This document shows, in pieces, positions 43,217 through 55,265 of a stretch of DNA of 64,000 nucleotides. The notes beneath the pieces were generated by a model. The model was not told the origin of the DNA, searched no databases, and saw nothing but the letters and a program-made list of their open reading frames with translations. Origin of the DNA: Gongronella butleri (taxonomy: Eukaryota > Mucoromycota > Mucoromycetes > Mucorales > Cunninghamellaceae); contig JAIWZP010000004.1 in assembly GCA_025201375.1 (NCBI GenBank), positions 868,001-932,000 of the forward strand, written 5' to 3'. Within the stretch, counting starts at the first letter, position 1; the number at the start of each line of letters is the position of its first letter. The position numbers and the translations under genes were made by a program.

Positions 43217-45888
43217 ATGCGATTCGGGTTGCTCAGTGCCATTGTAATCGTGGCCATTCATGCACAGCGCGTGCGTGCTGACAAAAGGGCCGATGACAGG
43301 CCAAACATCTTGTTTATCATGACAGACGACCAAGATGCGCGGCTCGGCTCCGTGGACTACATGCCCAACGTTCAAAAGCTGCTCGTGCAACAGGGCACAT
43401 CGTACCTAAATCATTATGTCACGAGCGCCGTGTGGTAAGCCCCGTCCATCGCAAATTTTAATACATGTCGCGTTGCTGACATTTTATTTTTTTACGCGTC
43501 CTCAGCTGCCCAAGTCGCGTGTCTTTGCTCCGTGGGCAGTATGCGCACAACACAAAGTAAAATTAGATAGTGGAGCTTGCATGGTCGGGCGCTCATACGT
43601 GTCGTTTTCTGTTTTTTCTTCTGTTTTGTAGCATTACGCACGTCTACCCGCCGTACGGTGGCTACAGCCGCTATGCAGAGCTTGGCCTCGGGAAGCAGAC
43701 ATTGCCAGTGTGGCTACAGCAGGTAAGGATAAACAATGGTCACGATTTGGCACGCGTTTGACGTGTTTTCCTCTTTTTTAATGCATTTTAGGCCGGTTAC
43801 TCGACCAATTACGTGGGCAAGCTGATGAATGACATCCATTTGCACAACTACAACACGCCGGCACCGCAGGGGTTCGACTATCAAGGTAAAAAAAAAAAAG
43901 ATCGGCGTCAACATGATTATTGGATAACCTTATATGATTTTTGTTCATCATCTGTCTCTTTTTTCAAGAGCAATTGCTGGATCCTTACACGTACGTGTAC
44001 GACGTGGCGGTGCTTTCCAAGAACGGGGAACGACCAGTCGTGTACAAGCACTATCAGACGGATGTGCTGCACGCCAAGGCGCTGAATGTGCTGCGGCGCC
44101 AGCGCGACGCCTCCAAGCCCTTTTTTCTCATGGTTGCGCCCATGGCGCCGCACGGACAGGTGCGCCTCGACATCTACGACAAGGACATTGCCATCACAGA
44201 GCCGCCCACCCCGGCCGCAAGGCACGCACATCTCTTCAAAGATGCAAAAGGTAAAAAAAGTACGCAAATGGCTAAATACGCCTCATGCTCATCCCACCTT
44301 CATTCTAGTGCCTCGCATGCCCAATTTCAACCCCGAGACACCGACACGCACGGCCAATTTCTGGAAATTCTTGCCTCATGCCAATGAGACGCGTGTAAAG
44401 ACGTTTGACGACGTCCACCGTGCGCGTCTGCAGTCACTGCAGGCCGTCGATGAGATGGTGGCCAGCCTCGTCGCCGAACTCGAGCATCAGGGGAAACTGG
44501 AAAACACTTACATCTTTTATACATCCGACAATGGGTAAGATGCCCCCCCTTTTTTTGTAAAAAATAATGACCATGTCGTGCTTTCTCGTCATGGCGCGTC
44601 TTTTAGATACCACATTGGCCAGCACCGCGCCTACCCAGGCAAATCGGCAAGCATTGAGGAAGATATAAAGTAAGTTGCTTGCACAGCAAGTATAAATTTC
44701 TCATTCTTTTTTTTTTTTGTGTGTGTGTGTGTGCTAATAGTGTACCATTCATTGTGCGTGGTCCTGGCATTGCGCATGGTGAGACAAGTCGACTGCTCAG
44801 TGCACATCACGACCTGGCACCGACATTCCTTGCACTGGCCAAGGGCAGCCGCTTTGTGCCAGCAGGCATCGACGGCGGCGTGATCCCTCTCACGGACGAA
44901 TTGCGCCAACAGCCCAAGCAGGCCGCCAAAGAAGCCTTTGCAGTCGAATTCTGGTTTGATTTGCAGCGCCCAGAGTAAGATAAAAAAGCATGTATTTCGT
45001 CCCAATGGCTCATTTCTATGTTATTTTAGAGGTGGGCTGGTGTGGACAGAACCCTACGAGGGAGTCAACACGTACAAATCGGTGCGCGTCATCTCGGAAA
45101 AGCACAATTGTAAGCAAAACCAATGAAAAAGCGGCCATTTTTACTCATTTTTCTTGATTTTGCACAAAAAAGACAAGTACACGGTGTGGTGCAGTGGAGA
45201 ACACGAGTTCTTTGACCTGAATCAGGACCCGTTCGAGGTGAACAATGGTTATGCAGTGCTCGACACCCGTCTTGCCACCCGCCTAAACGCGCTTTTGGCC
45301 ATCCTCAAGACGTGTCGCGCTGCCACATGCCGCGATCCCTGGCGCGACTTGCACCCCGACAATCCGGGCATTCAAAGCCTTCACGATGCGCTGGATCCAG
45401 CAGTAAAACACGTGAAGTCGGGAACGATTTCTCCGCTCATCTTTTTTTTTTTTTTACAGCACGACGACTTTTATGCGCGATTCCAGCGTGTCACGTTCAA
45501 CGAGTGCCTGCCATTCCAGCGCGAATCCAACGAATGGCCGCTCAAGGGGCTCCCCTTTCTGGATAATGTGACGTTGACGGCGGAAACAAACGAGAAAAGC
45601 GAGTCTGGTGCTTGCCACGCGCGCAAAATGTCAGAATTGCCCGAAAACCAACAGCAGCAGCCTTGGACGGCGCCCAAAACGCCCGGTACACACAGCGTGC
45701 GCTCGTCAGATCACACTGCGCAGCAAGTGTATGATCTCTTTCGTCTTGTCCGGGGCGACGGACCATTATCCGGCCGTCAAATGGTACCCGACGACTTTGA
45801 AGACGTAGCGGAGCCCATCCCGCAGGCCCTGCTGGACGCAAACGTCGATTGGGTCAACTATGGATTCTACTCAAGTTTCGGCAATTGA
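43217..45888 (+). CDS. Secreted type I sulfatase, copy 1 (arylsulfatase-like), 11 exons
   Basis: Exons 43217-43434, 43506-43556, 43632-43722, 43792-43885, 43969-44250, 44309-44534, 44607-44669, 44741-44974, 45030-45109, 45173-45402 and 45460-45888 join in frame to 665 residues. A signal peptide (MRFGLLSAIVIVAIHA) precedes the sulfatase start RPNILFIMTDDQD, whose Asp pair binds Ca2+. The formylglycine site is C73-C-P-S-R77 followed by VSLLRGQ, matching the family signature; Cys73 is the residue converted by the formylglycine-generating enzyme. GKLMND, PFFLMVAPMAPHG, TSDNGYHIGQHRAYPGK and VPFIVRGPGI are further family motifs. The enzyme hydrolyses sulfate esters outside the cell or in the secretory path; substrate unknown. 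Tandem partner of the next gene with the same 11-exon plan. Confidence 0.95.
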
Positions 45889-46197
45889 GCCTTTCCCACT
45901 CTCTGGATTCGCAATAAATCAACATCTTGTTTAAAACAGAACATTTTGATCTTGATCGGGCATCTTTTTATCCGCAACCCGTTAAAATGGGCAATAATGG
46001 CGGCATCCTGGCGTGCTCTCGCAAAGTCGATGATGCCATCATTGACAATAGCGGCGAAATCCACGAAACCTTATATTTGAGTCTCCGCAATCTTCATTGT
46101 TCCTGTGTTTTGCATAAAAAAAAAAAAAAAAAGCACTTGCATTTCATCCGCCCTCCACCTTTTTTTTTTTTCTCCATTGTTTTTATCCTCTATCAAC
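45889..46197. other. Intergenic spacer between the tandem sulfatases
   Basis: 309 bases holding the 3' end of sulfatase 1 (with 'gcaataaatcaac' just after the stop, a probable poly(A) signal) and the promoter of sulfatase 2. A/T homopolymers lie at 46117-46132 and 46160-46171. Confidence 0.5.
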
Positions 46198-48906
46198 ATG
46201 AAATTGACTCTTTTAGGAGCTGCTGCCTACTTTTTACTTGGTGTTTGTCAAGCACAGGCCGATGATCGCCCCAACATCCTCTTCATCTTTACTGACGATC
46301 AGGATTCGCGTCTCAATTCCATTGATTACATGCCCAACGTGCAGAAGCATCTCGTCCAGCAAGGCACCACGTACCGCAATCACTATGTGACCACGGCCGT
46401 CTGGTAAGAAAAAAGAAAGAACGAGAGAAAACAATGTGACGCGCGTTCTTACGGCCATTGTAGCTGCCCGAGTCGCGTGTCCCTGCTCCGCTGCCAGTAC
46501 GCGCACAATACAAAGTAAGCACCACCATCGCCATCTCGCGTAGTTCGCGTAAAAATATTTATTTTTTTAATTTTTCACTAGTATCACGCACGTCATGCCT
46601 CCATTTGGCGGATACGAGCGGTTTAACAAGATTGGCCTCGGCGAGGAGAATCTGCCCGTTTGGATGCAACGAGTGAGGCCCCATCAAGGAGTGACTGCGC
46701 GTGCGCAATGGCTCATTTGCCCTTTTTTCTTTTGTCTTGTAGGCCGGCTACTATACCCATTTCATTGGCAAACTGATGAATGGCTACGAAATCACAAACT
46801 ACAACAATCCAATTCCTCGAGGATTTGATTATCAAGGTTCGTTGCCCCGTGTACATGACGCGTTTTCAGTTCTAATTATTTTTTTTTTGATTCTACAGAG
46901 CAATTGGTCGACCCGTTCACGTACATTTATGACCGGCCCGTGTTTTCCATCAATGGCGAAAAGCCCGTGTTCTACAAGGACCAGTACCAGACGGATGTGA
47001 TTCACGCCAAGGCCGTGCGCGCGCTGAAAAACCAAGAAAACACCGACAAGCCGTTCTTTCTTTGGGTAGCACCCATGGCGCCGCACAGCAACTTTGCATT
47101 TGAAGAGGGCCCGGGTATTGTCACAACGCCACCCATTTCGGCGGCACGCCATGCGCACCTTTTCAAGGACGTCAAGGGTAAAAAAGCGAGAAAACGAGAA
47201 AACGCACGCAGCGTCATTGTATGCCTTACATTTTTTTCTCGTATCATAGTGCCCCGAACCCCCAATTTCAATCCTGCAGTTCCCACAAAGACAGCGTCAT
47301 TCTGGAAGCAGCTGCAACAGGCTGATGAGGCCACTGTCGAGCAATTTGACGAGGTGCACCGCGCACGACTGCGCGCACTGCAGGCTGTGGACGAGATGGT
47401 GGGCAGTCTTATTGATGAACTCGACAAACAAGGCAAATTGGACAACACATACATTATCTACAGCAGCGACAATGGGTAAACTGCCTGAAAATTTAATCAG
47501 TCGGGCACGTGTGGGCTTTTAACCAATTCCGTCTTTGTATATGGTGTACCTTTCACCTTGTCCTGTATAGATACCACATTGGTCAGCATCGCGCGTATCC
47601 CGGCAAGACCGGAAACTCGGAAGAAGACATCAAGTAAGAGTGAATGCACATACACAAACATCCAAACACAAAGCGCAAATGCTCTCGATGGCTCACTTTT
47701 TTTTTTTTTTTTTTTTTGGCGAACCTCGCAGCGTTCCATTCATTGTGCGCGGACCCGGGATTGCCAAGGGAGCCGTCAGCGACGTCATCAGCGCACATCA
47801 TGATATTGGGCCGACATTACTTGCTCTTGCGCAGGCAAGCGACCGTCTACCATCGTGGGTTGATGGCGGGGTGATCCCGCTGACAGAGGAGCTGCGCAGC
47901 CACCCAAAACCCGCTGCCAAAGAGTCATTTGGCGTTGAATTCTGGATGGAGGCGCCATTTGCAGAGTAAGACATGAGTATGAACATGTAAAATCGGTCAA
48001 TGCAAGCGATTGACTCTTGTTTAATCACATAGGAGCATCGTTGGACCTCAATTGAGCGGCGTCAACTCCTACAAGACCCTGCGCGTCATCTCGGAACATC
48101 ACAATTGTAAGAAAAATGGTAAAACAGACGAATGGGGCCGCTCATCATCATTTTTTTTCTCAATTTCAGACAAGTACACGGTGTGGTGTACGGGCGAGCA
48201 CGAATTCTTTGACTTGACCAGCGACCCGTACGAGCTGCACAATGACTATGAGAACCTGGACCCACAATTAGCCAGTCGCCTGGACGCACTGTTGCTTGTG
48301 CTCAAGTCCTGCCGCGCAGGCACATGCCGTGATCCCTGGAGCGCTCTGCATCCCAATGAATTCAACGTGCAATCGCTCTCTGACGCGCTGGACGCAAAGG
48401 TACTACGACAAAAAAAAGGCCCATTTTTACACGGAATCATAACGAACTTGCCTTTTTTTTCTTAGTTTGACGGCCATTACGAGCAATTCCGCTCCGTGTC
48501 ATTCAACGAGTGCCTCTTGTACCAAGACGAATCAAATGAACAGCCCATTTTTGGAGAGCATTTCAAGGACAACGTGACGACCAAAGCCAACATTGCACAC
48601 GAATATACGCCTAGCGCACAAATGGGTACCTTGACGCAAAATTCTTGGTGGCAAAAGGTCTTTCAGCCTCTCACCCAAGCGCGTCAGCAATTGTACAAGC
48701 ATGATGCTGTCACAAAAACGCGCAGCCCATTCAATAACAAGGAAATCAAGGCAATGTTGAATTTGGTCCCTGAACCAGCGGCGCTCCCGGGTCAGACGCG
48801 CCTTGGCGACGATGTCGAGACCTTTGCGCAACCGGTGCCACAAGAGCTTCTCGATCAAAAGGTGGACTGGGTGCACTACGGCTTTTACACACGATTTGGA
48901 AATTAA
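46198..48906 (+). CDS. Secreted type I sulfatase, copy 2, 11 exons
   Basis: Exons 46198-46403, 46464-46514, 46582-46672, 46743-46836, 46899-47177, 47250-47475, 47571-47633, 47732-47965, 48033-48106, 48170-48399 and 48466-48906 give 662 residues. All ten introns sit at the same positions and phases as in copy 1, and exons 2, 3, 4, 6, 7, 8 and 10 have identical lengths, so the pair is a tandem duplication. A signal peptide (MKLTLLGAAAYFLLGVCQA) is present. Ca2+-binding DDQD and the formylglycine site C69-C-P-S-R73 are intact, but the Gly that normally closes the signature is Cys (VSLLRCQ). One donor is GTTCGT, slightly atypical. The role should match copy 1 if the changed signature is still recognised. 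Confidence 0.94.
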
Positions 48907-49279
48907 TCATGCATTATTCAAAAAGTCAACAATAAATAAAATCCAAACATGTCTTTTATCATCTTAATCACTTGGTCAATTTTTTTTGCTTATTTCTTGG
49001 GTGCGTCGAAAAGCGCTCAAAGCATCCGTAAATGGAGAATTGCTGCATCAGCACGGTTTTACTTTAATAACTGGCACTTCGCTGACCCAATCTCAATCAA
49101 ATTCGACCGTGAACGCTGTCATCGATAGATTTACAGTATTCTTGCAGCGTCACGTTGATCAATTTTGTGACGATTGGATAGGTTATTTCACTTGTTCTGC
49201 TCAAACATGAGTTTTGGCAGCAAATCAAGGTTTTAATGGGTAAAAGACGCACTACACACGCCGAAACGCGTCACAATGT
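48907..49279. other. 3' flank of sulfatase 2
   Basis: Contains 'aacaataaataaaatcc' right after the stop codon, a plausible poly(A) signal. No further gene is seen; repeat family A follows. Confidence 0.4.
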
Positions 49280-50030
49280 GAAATGGTAAGCTAGAAAACA
49301 CCAGGTGCATCAGTGAATGGTCAAATTGCGGTCAGCAAATGACGCCACGCAGGAAATCCAAAATCAGCTGTGGTCGAGCTCTCAAACCAAAATTGAAAAT
49401 AAGGTCCTCAGAATTCTGCCAAGCTTGCACACAAGAGGCATCGCGTGGGGAAACCGCGAAAAATGACAAAAATGAGTGGGATCGACCTGCTGGTTCACGA
49501 GTATTTCTTGATTTTAGATAAAATTTCAATGGCGAATTGCATAGGAAAAACGCGTGCATAAAGCTGCATCAACACATGCATCAGCAAGAGACTGCATAGG
49601 TGCTTACATTTGATTAGAAACACGCGCGTGATGCTCGACGACTGACGCGGTTTATCACGGGCTGAACCCGTACGCTAAAGTTTGCTGTCGCGTTAATTAA
49701 GCCAAAACTCATCTTTTTTTCATAGATCACTGGTTGCTATGTACTCTTCAGGTTGTGCTCTTTTTGATGAGATGACTTTCAAAGCGCTGCTGCTAGTCCT
49801 CGCCAAGTTTGCCTTGGCATGAAAAATTGCAGCCTTTCGCGTTTTACGCGACAACCATTCAATGGACCCTGAATTTTTATTGCACTTTTGTTGGTTATTG
49901 ATAGTGCTTACTATGTGGTGCGAATGGCGTGATAATCTGGCAATCCAAATTTTGCATTTTTCAAATCCTCGACTGCACCCCTTTGGAAAATCGCTGAAAA
50001 TGAAGATCAACATGTCGCGCTAATGAGTGC
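49280..50030 (+). repeat. Dispersed repeat family A copy
   Basis: This shares 'gaaaccgcgaaaaatgacaa' then 'aaatgagtgggatcgacctgc' with 12615 and 9770, 'ttacgcgacaacca.tcaatggac' with 24383, 'ggttgctatgtactcttcag..tgtgctctt.ttgatga' with the family core, and 'gaatggcgtgataatctggcaatcc' with the start of the window. Non-coding. Confidence 0.6.
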
Positions 50031-51450
50031 CCTCAGCACCGTGAAGCCTATTGTCATTTATGCATTTTGGCTACTTGCTTCTTGGAAACCAAGTAAAAAC
50101 CGGGGGTTGATCGGGCCGTTGACGAAAAAATTGATGTTTCTTTAGAAATACACAATTTCGGCTATGGCGCGCTGAATTGTTATTTGATCACGCTGAAAGT
50201 TTTTAAGTGGAAAAAGTTGCATACGGGCATCATTTTTCCCCAGCCCGGCAAAGCCGATGCGCAATCTTTGTACACATGTGGCGCCAGCTTTAATATTTCC
50301 TTCCCAATTTTCTCGACAGCGGACAAGACGACCCACGGCAAACTTGCAGTGAAAAAAATGCAGAATCCGATTCTCTGTCAAACAAGATTAGTTTCACGGG
50401 CGTGCGACCTAAACTAGCCGAGAAATTCAAGTTTATACGATTTGTCTTTGATCGTTTTTTCCTCGGGATACGTCAAGTCAACTCTCGATTTTTATTGCAG
50501 ATTTGCTTAGGAAGAGAGGGTCAATGTATCTAATGACATGACTCTCAACGCACCGGTGCGTAGGTTGCCAAATGGATTCGAATTTCCAGTCAGGGCTTGA
50601 GCCTCTCTAAGCGGGGGACCCTCCAGATGCATTTTGACCTGACCAACCTTTTTTTTCTCAATTTGAAGAAAAAAAACTTTCACCCCGAGAATTCGTTGCA
50701 GCGCCACAAAAATGCGCTACCTATGGGGTTTGGCCCCTCTCTTCTCAAAAAAAAAATTAAAATCCCAAGGTCAAACAGCTGGTTCGGCGAGAAACTTGGC
50801 ATTGCTGAAAATTTGGCTGTAGCGCGTTTTATAAAAAAATATTTCGCGTTGAACTCGTGCTTCAATCATCGCGAAGTTTTACCAAGTGGACGATCTGAAC
50901 CTCTTGTGACAGAGAAACATTGAAAACCGGAGGTCGATAAGACCATTGTCGATACAATAGCCAATTTCACGAAATGTTGCAAATTCAAAGAGGTTGAAAA
51001 GTGTGACACTTGAATTTTTAATAAAACGTGGCTGTAGCGCTTTGTGGGTTTAATTTTTTTGTTGCAACTTTTGCGCTGCCTTCGATGCAGTTATTTTTGA
51101 GCGAGCTTAACCAAGCAGATGGCGAGATGAATGCAAAATAGAACAAATTTGGGGGTTTTGGAATTTGCTGCCTCAAAAATATCGGGCGGACCCGTTTTTA
51201 GCACTGGTCTGTAGTTCATCCTGTGACGCATCTTTCATCGTCGGGAAGCTAGGCTGTTAAAAAAAATCTGGGGGCACAGCAGGTCGGCAAAGTCTGAAAA
51301 ACACGCTCTTCGGATTTTAAAAGGTAAATGTGTACGTTTTTGTGCAGTGTAGCGCAATAATTCAGACATTGAGAAGATAGCACGCGTTCGTTTCTGTCCA
51401 TTGAGATTAAAAATGGACGAATAATTGAGAATATGTGTCGCGTAAAAGTG
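50031..51450 (+). repeat. Dispersed repeat family B copy
   Basis: Colinear with 13.9-16.1 kb. Best block is 'aagcgggggaccctcca.atgc' (50608 versus 14098), with 'gttgcagcgccac.aaaat' following in both. At the far end, 'atcgggcgga', 'gtgacgcatctttcatc', 'aggctgttaaaaaaaatctg' and 'gggcacagcaggtcggcaaa' align with 15730-15830 and 38930-39040. A family A copy and a family B copy are adjacent both here and at 12.45-16.1 kb, in the same order. Confidence 0.65.
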
Positions 51451-51589
51451 CATTAATTATTAATCAAGCGGTAAATTTTACCTCTTGGTAACTTTTTTTC
51501 TAGGTGTCGTGCTGAGGCTCTTCATTCAAACTGGCAAAGGTTTAGCTGGCGTTGGGACTCACTGGCTGATGATCTGATTTTGACATTTT

Positions 51590-51930
51590 GAGCTGATCGT
51601 TACTTTTTTTTTTTTTTTTTTTTGGACAAATGGAGTCATCTCTCGCCATGTTATGCGCGTTTGGGATGAAACCAATCGATTGGGAGAGCCGGGAGCGAAG
51701 CGCATCGAGCCGGCTGCAAAAAAAAAACACGATGCTGTAATGTAAATCGCGAAATAGATCAATTTTGTTAAAGTAAGTTGATAAAATCGACTGCGATTCC
51801 ACGAGATCCGTGGGTACGACAGTGAAGCCCATTTGGAATGTCGATGCGTTGATGCCGCGTCTATTGTGCACTTGGAGCATCGTGTCATCAAGCACTCGTT
51901 GCAGGTTAAATGGGCAATTTTAGTTACTTT
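51590..51930 (-). other. Possible exon pair of an unassigned gene or gene remnant
   Basis: The reverse strand reads QRVLDDTMLQVHNRRG, STFQMGFTVVPTDLVESQ and IDLFRDLHYSI, then a possible intron ending ttttttgcag, then RLDALRSRLSQSIGF, IPNAHNMARDD. The amino-acid composition looks coding, but I find no start, no clear 3' end and no family, so this may be a remnant or a partial gene. Confidence 0.25.
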
Positions 51931-52095
51931 ATTCACATTGGTGGGCTTGTGTTGCCGAATACGTCAAAAAAAATAATAAAAAATACGCGCACATTTGGAT
52001 GATTGATCAGATGCGATGGGGGATGAATAAAGGGGGCGGGTGTGATATGACAGGATGGAAGGACGAGAGAAAGAAAAAAAACGGAGGATAGCGAA

Positions 52096-53335
52096 TCATT
52101 GTGCCTTGCGCTCGCTCTTGACATTGGCCGTCTTTTTGTCGGCCATGATGGACTCGACGCGGACGCCGCCAATGAGTTTGACGAGTTGGATGACGACCTT
52201 GTTCATCTGTCGCACGGGGTAGAACACGGGGACGGTGTTGGGCAGCATGAATTCGGTGCCAGAGGTCACGGACAGCGATGCAGGGACACCCGACGCCGAC
52301 GTCGGGCTGGGGAGCGCCATGAACGCCATGATGATGAACTAAATGAGAGGGGGAAGGATGAGCGACGTCGTGGCGACAGCTAGAAAAGTGTGCAAATGGG
52401 GCTTACACTAGGGTAAAACAGGGCAAACATGGCCCCAGCGCGCAACGACGACAGGAAAAAGGTGGTCACCGTGCCCGGCAGGCCAAAGCCAAGGAAAAAG
52501 GACCAATGTTGCTCGACATACGCGAGGCGCTTCTCAAGAGGCCACTGCATGTACAACCACCGAAACCTAAAAACAAAAAGGGGAGCGTGAATTTTTTTCA
52601 ATCATCAGCATTCATGCAGCTTGCCAAAAAAAGCAAGCGTCACGCACTTACTCAAAGCTGTAATAGGCGAGGATGAAGCAATTCATGATGAACGACAGAA
52701 AGATGCCAATGTTGGGAATCATGCGCAGCAGCGTGGCAAACACGCCGCAATTGGCGTAAAAGATGGACATGTAGATGGTGGTGGCGAGGCTTTGTGCGAT
52801 GGACGGCGCGCTCTTGGCCTGCTGTTGATTCTTGTTCTGGAGCTGATACGATTTTTCCGCGACCTTGGCATAAAACCGGCCATTGATGACCAAAAGCGCG
52901 AAATAGAGGGGGTAGCCAAGCAACATCTTTGGTTTTTTTTTTTTAAAAAAAAAGACGTGAGTCTCGCCTTTATTTGACCACAATGCATGCATTCGTTTTT
53001 CTTTGTCTTTTTCGTTTTCTTTACCGAGTATGGGCAGCCAAAGAGGTGATGGTGCGGCTGGCGGTAGTGGTGCTCGAGGAACACGACGGTGCCGAGGAAA
53101 AGAATGCCATTGAGCACCAAGACCTTGAGCATGGCCGTCTGGACCGTGGCCGACCTATTGGAAACACATAAAAAAAGACGTGTCAGAGCGAAAATTGGGT
53201 CAAGAAAAGAAAAAAAAGGAGCAGCACTTGCGAGTAAAAGAGGATAAACGTCTTTGGCCAGTTGAAAGCAGACTCGAGCCCGCGCTTAAAGTTGTCTAGG
53301 TGCTGGTTGGCGGACGAGCGAGAGGCAGTGGCCAT
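52096..53335 (-). CDS. EI24/PIG8-type ER membrane protein, five exons
   Basis: Exons 53335-53232, 53154-53025, 52926-52652, 52566-52407 and 52338-52096 join in frame to 303 residues. The first intron uses a GC donor (gcaagt); only that choice restores the frame into SATVQTAMLKVLVL. Several hydrophobic spans are visible (VLVLNGILFLGTVVFL, YPLYFALLVI, IPNIGIFLSFIMNCFILAYYSF, FFLGFGLPGTVTTFFLSSL, FALFYPS.FIIMAF). The segment FILAYYSFEFRW...EKRLAYVEQHWSFFLGFGLP is the hallmark of the EI24 family, linked in animals to autophagy and ER function. The molecular role in fungi is not established. Minus strand, just downstream of the DAP1-type gene. Confidence 0.85.
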
Positions 53336-53584
53336 GGTAAGTAAAAGTAAAAGAGTGAAAAAGAGCAAAAACGAAAAAAAAAAAGGGAGCTGGGGACCCG
53401 GCACGACCCCTCCCCCTTTATCCCTCCATTTTTTTTTTTTTTGCCAACCTGACACAACACGCACGCGCCATTCCAATTTAAAAGACCTCAAGTGTGTCAT
53501 CTTTTTCCAAAATTCGTTTTTTTATCATATTTCATTTTTTCAATCACGAGCGCCGACGAGAAGAGACAGAGAGAGGGGGGTAAC

Positions 53585-54055
53585 CTAATCGACGACCTTG
53601 CCAATGATGTTGTAGCGCTTGGAGAAGAATGCGTGCCATTGATCAAGCGTCTCCAATTCCTTTTCGGTGAGCGTGCTGTAGTCGGCGACACAGTCCTCGG
53701 GCTTGAGCGACGACATGCCCAGGGCCTAGAAAAAGAACACCATGAGCCATCCTTTTCGTCACTCGCCTCCAACCCCCGCAAAAATTATGCTTACACGCGA
53801 CGCGTCCTTTCCACAAAACACATTGTAGCCTTGACCCTTGGCGTACGAGTCCTTGTTCTTGGTCACGTCAAAGATATCGCCCTTGATAGCCACGTAGATA
53901 GGCTGCGAGGGATCAGACCCATCATACTTGGCGAGCTCGGCGGCAGAGATGGGCGTGTTCTTGGGTGCTTCGCTGATAAAAAAAGAAGAAAATGGAGGGT
54001 TACGACGCGTCTTTTTTATTTTTTTGGTCAGACAACAAAGAACCTACGTGGCCAT
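53585..54055 (-). CDS. DAP1: DAP1/PGRMC-type cytochrome b5-like haem protein, three exons
   Basis: Exons 54055-54048, 53972-53795 and 53725-53585 give 108 residues. The first exon has only eight bases (ATG GCC AC). The protein carries the MAPR fold: PISAAELAKYDGSD, PIYVAIKGDIFDVT, and GQGYNVFCGKDASRALG, where the Tyr before NVF corresponds to the axial haem ligand of PGRMC1. It ends WHAFFSKRYNIIGKVVD. There is no N-terminal membrane anchor, as in yeast Dap1. Family members bind haem and support cytochrome P450 (Erg11) function in sterol synthesis. Divergent from FAB1, 645 bases between start codons. Confidence 0.93.
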
Positions 54056-54700
54056 GTTGGATATAATAATGAAACGAGGGAAAAGAGAGCTAAAAAATGA
54101 AAAGAGCGGGGAGTGGGGGAAGAGAGGGAGGTTCCTGGCTCTTCGCTATTCCCAATATGGCAAATGCTTTTTTTTTTTTTTTTTTTTGCTGCAGGTGCCG
54201 CAATAATGCATCAAAGATCAAGTCGGCTCATGCCACACATGCACATCCCATTGACGCGCATCGCGCTTTCCCCTTTTTCTGGCCATGATGGATGCGATGG
54301 TCATTTTCTAGGAAAAGAGAGAAAAAAGGGAAAAAGAGAGAAAAAAGGGAGGAAATATGTCATGCGACCTTTTTTTTTCCTTTTGCCTGTGCGACGTGCT
54401 CCGCCTCCTGTGGCGTGTCAGGATCCATGTTGCTTGGCAAGGCGGTTTTGAAGGCTCAATTGACAAGAGCATACGAGAAAAAAGGTGAATTTTTTTGTTT
54501 TGTTCATGTCTGTTCGCTTTAGGTGGGGGGTCGTCGACATGGAGCGCATTGCAAAAAAAGGGGAACCAATCAGGGTGTCCGATGACACGCATTTTTCAAT
54601 TGTAAAAAAAGGGACATTTTGGGACGACACCCTTTTTTGTTTCTTTTTGCTCCCTTTTTTTTTTTTTTATTCCAAAAGAAAAAAATTATGCGCTTGTAGG
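54056..54700. promoter_or_regulatory. Divergent intergenic region between the DAP1-type gene and FAB1
   Basis: 645 bases with several T-runs (54170-54187, 54655-54669) and A-rich blocks, holding both promoters. A 'cgcttgtag' directly before the FAB1 ATG resembles a splice acceptor, so FAB1 may have an upstream leader exon; I could not place its donor. Confidence 0.4.
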
Positions 54701-55231
54701 ATGTCCTCGGTGTCTCGTTTTGCCTTTGACGATCCCCTGACGCTGACGACGTTCAATTTGTATCCCACGGAAGGGGATCAGGATACGGACGAGGGCGTGT
54801 TGTCCAAGTTTATCTCCAAATTCAAGACAGCTGTCAGCAGTGGTCCGCATCCTGCTCTGGACGACCTGTCGACGGCATCGCACGCGCAGACATACCAATA
54901 TCACACAACGACCACGATATCGTCGTCGTCGTCAGTGCGCACGCTTGCGGAAAAAGCATCCTTGTACGACCAGCAGACGTCGACGCCGACACCGCCGCCT
55001 ATCCCCGCGGCCGTGCCCCTTGTAAAGACGGCGTCGTGCGACAGCGACACGCAATCGGTCATGACGACGTTTTCAGTGTCCAATTCCAACTCGTTGTCAC
55101 GCATTTTGTCGCGATTGCGCGGCGAAGCGCCCAACAAGGAGTTTTGGATGCCAGACGAGGATTGCAACGAGTGTTATCAATGTGGCGCCCACTTTCATCT
55201 ACTTAGGCGCAGGCACCACTGCCGCGTGTGT

Positions 55232-55265
<34 letters not shown>

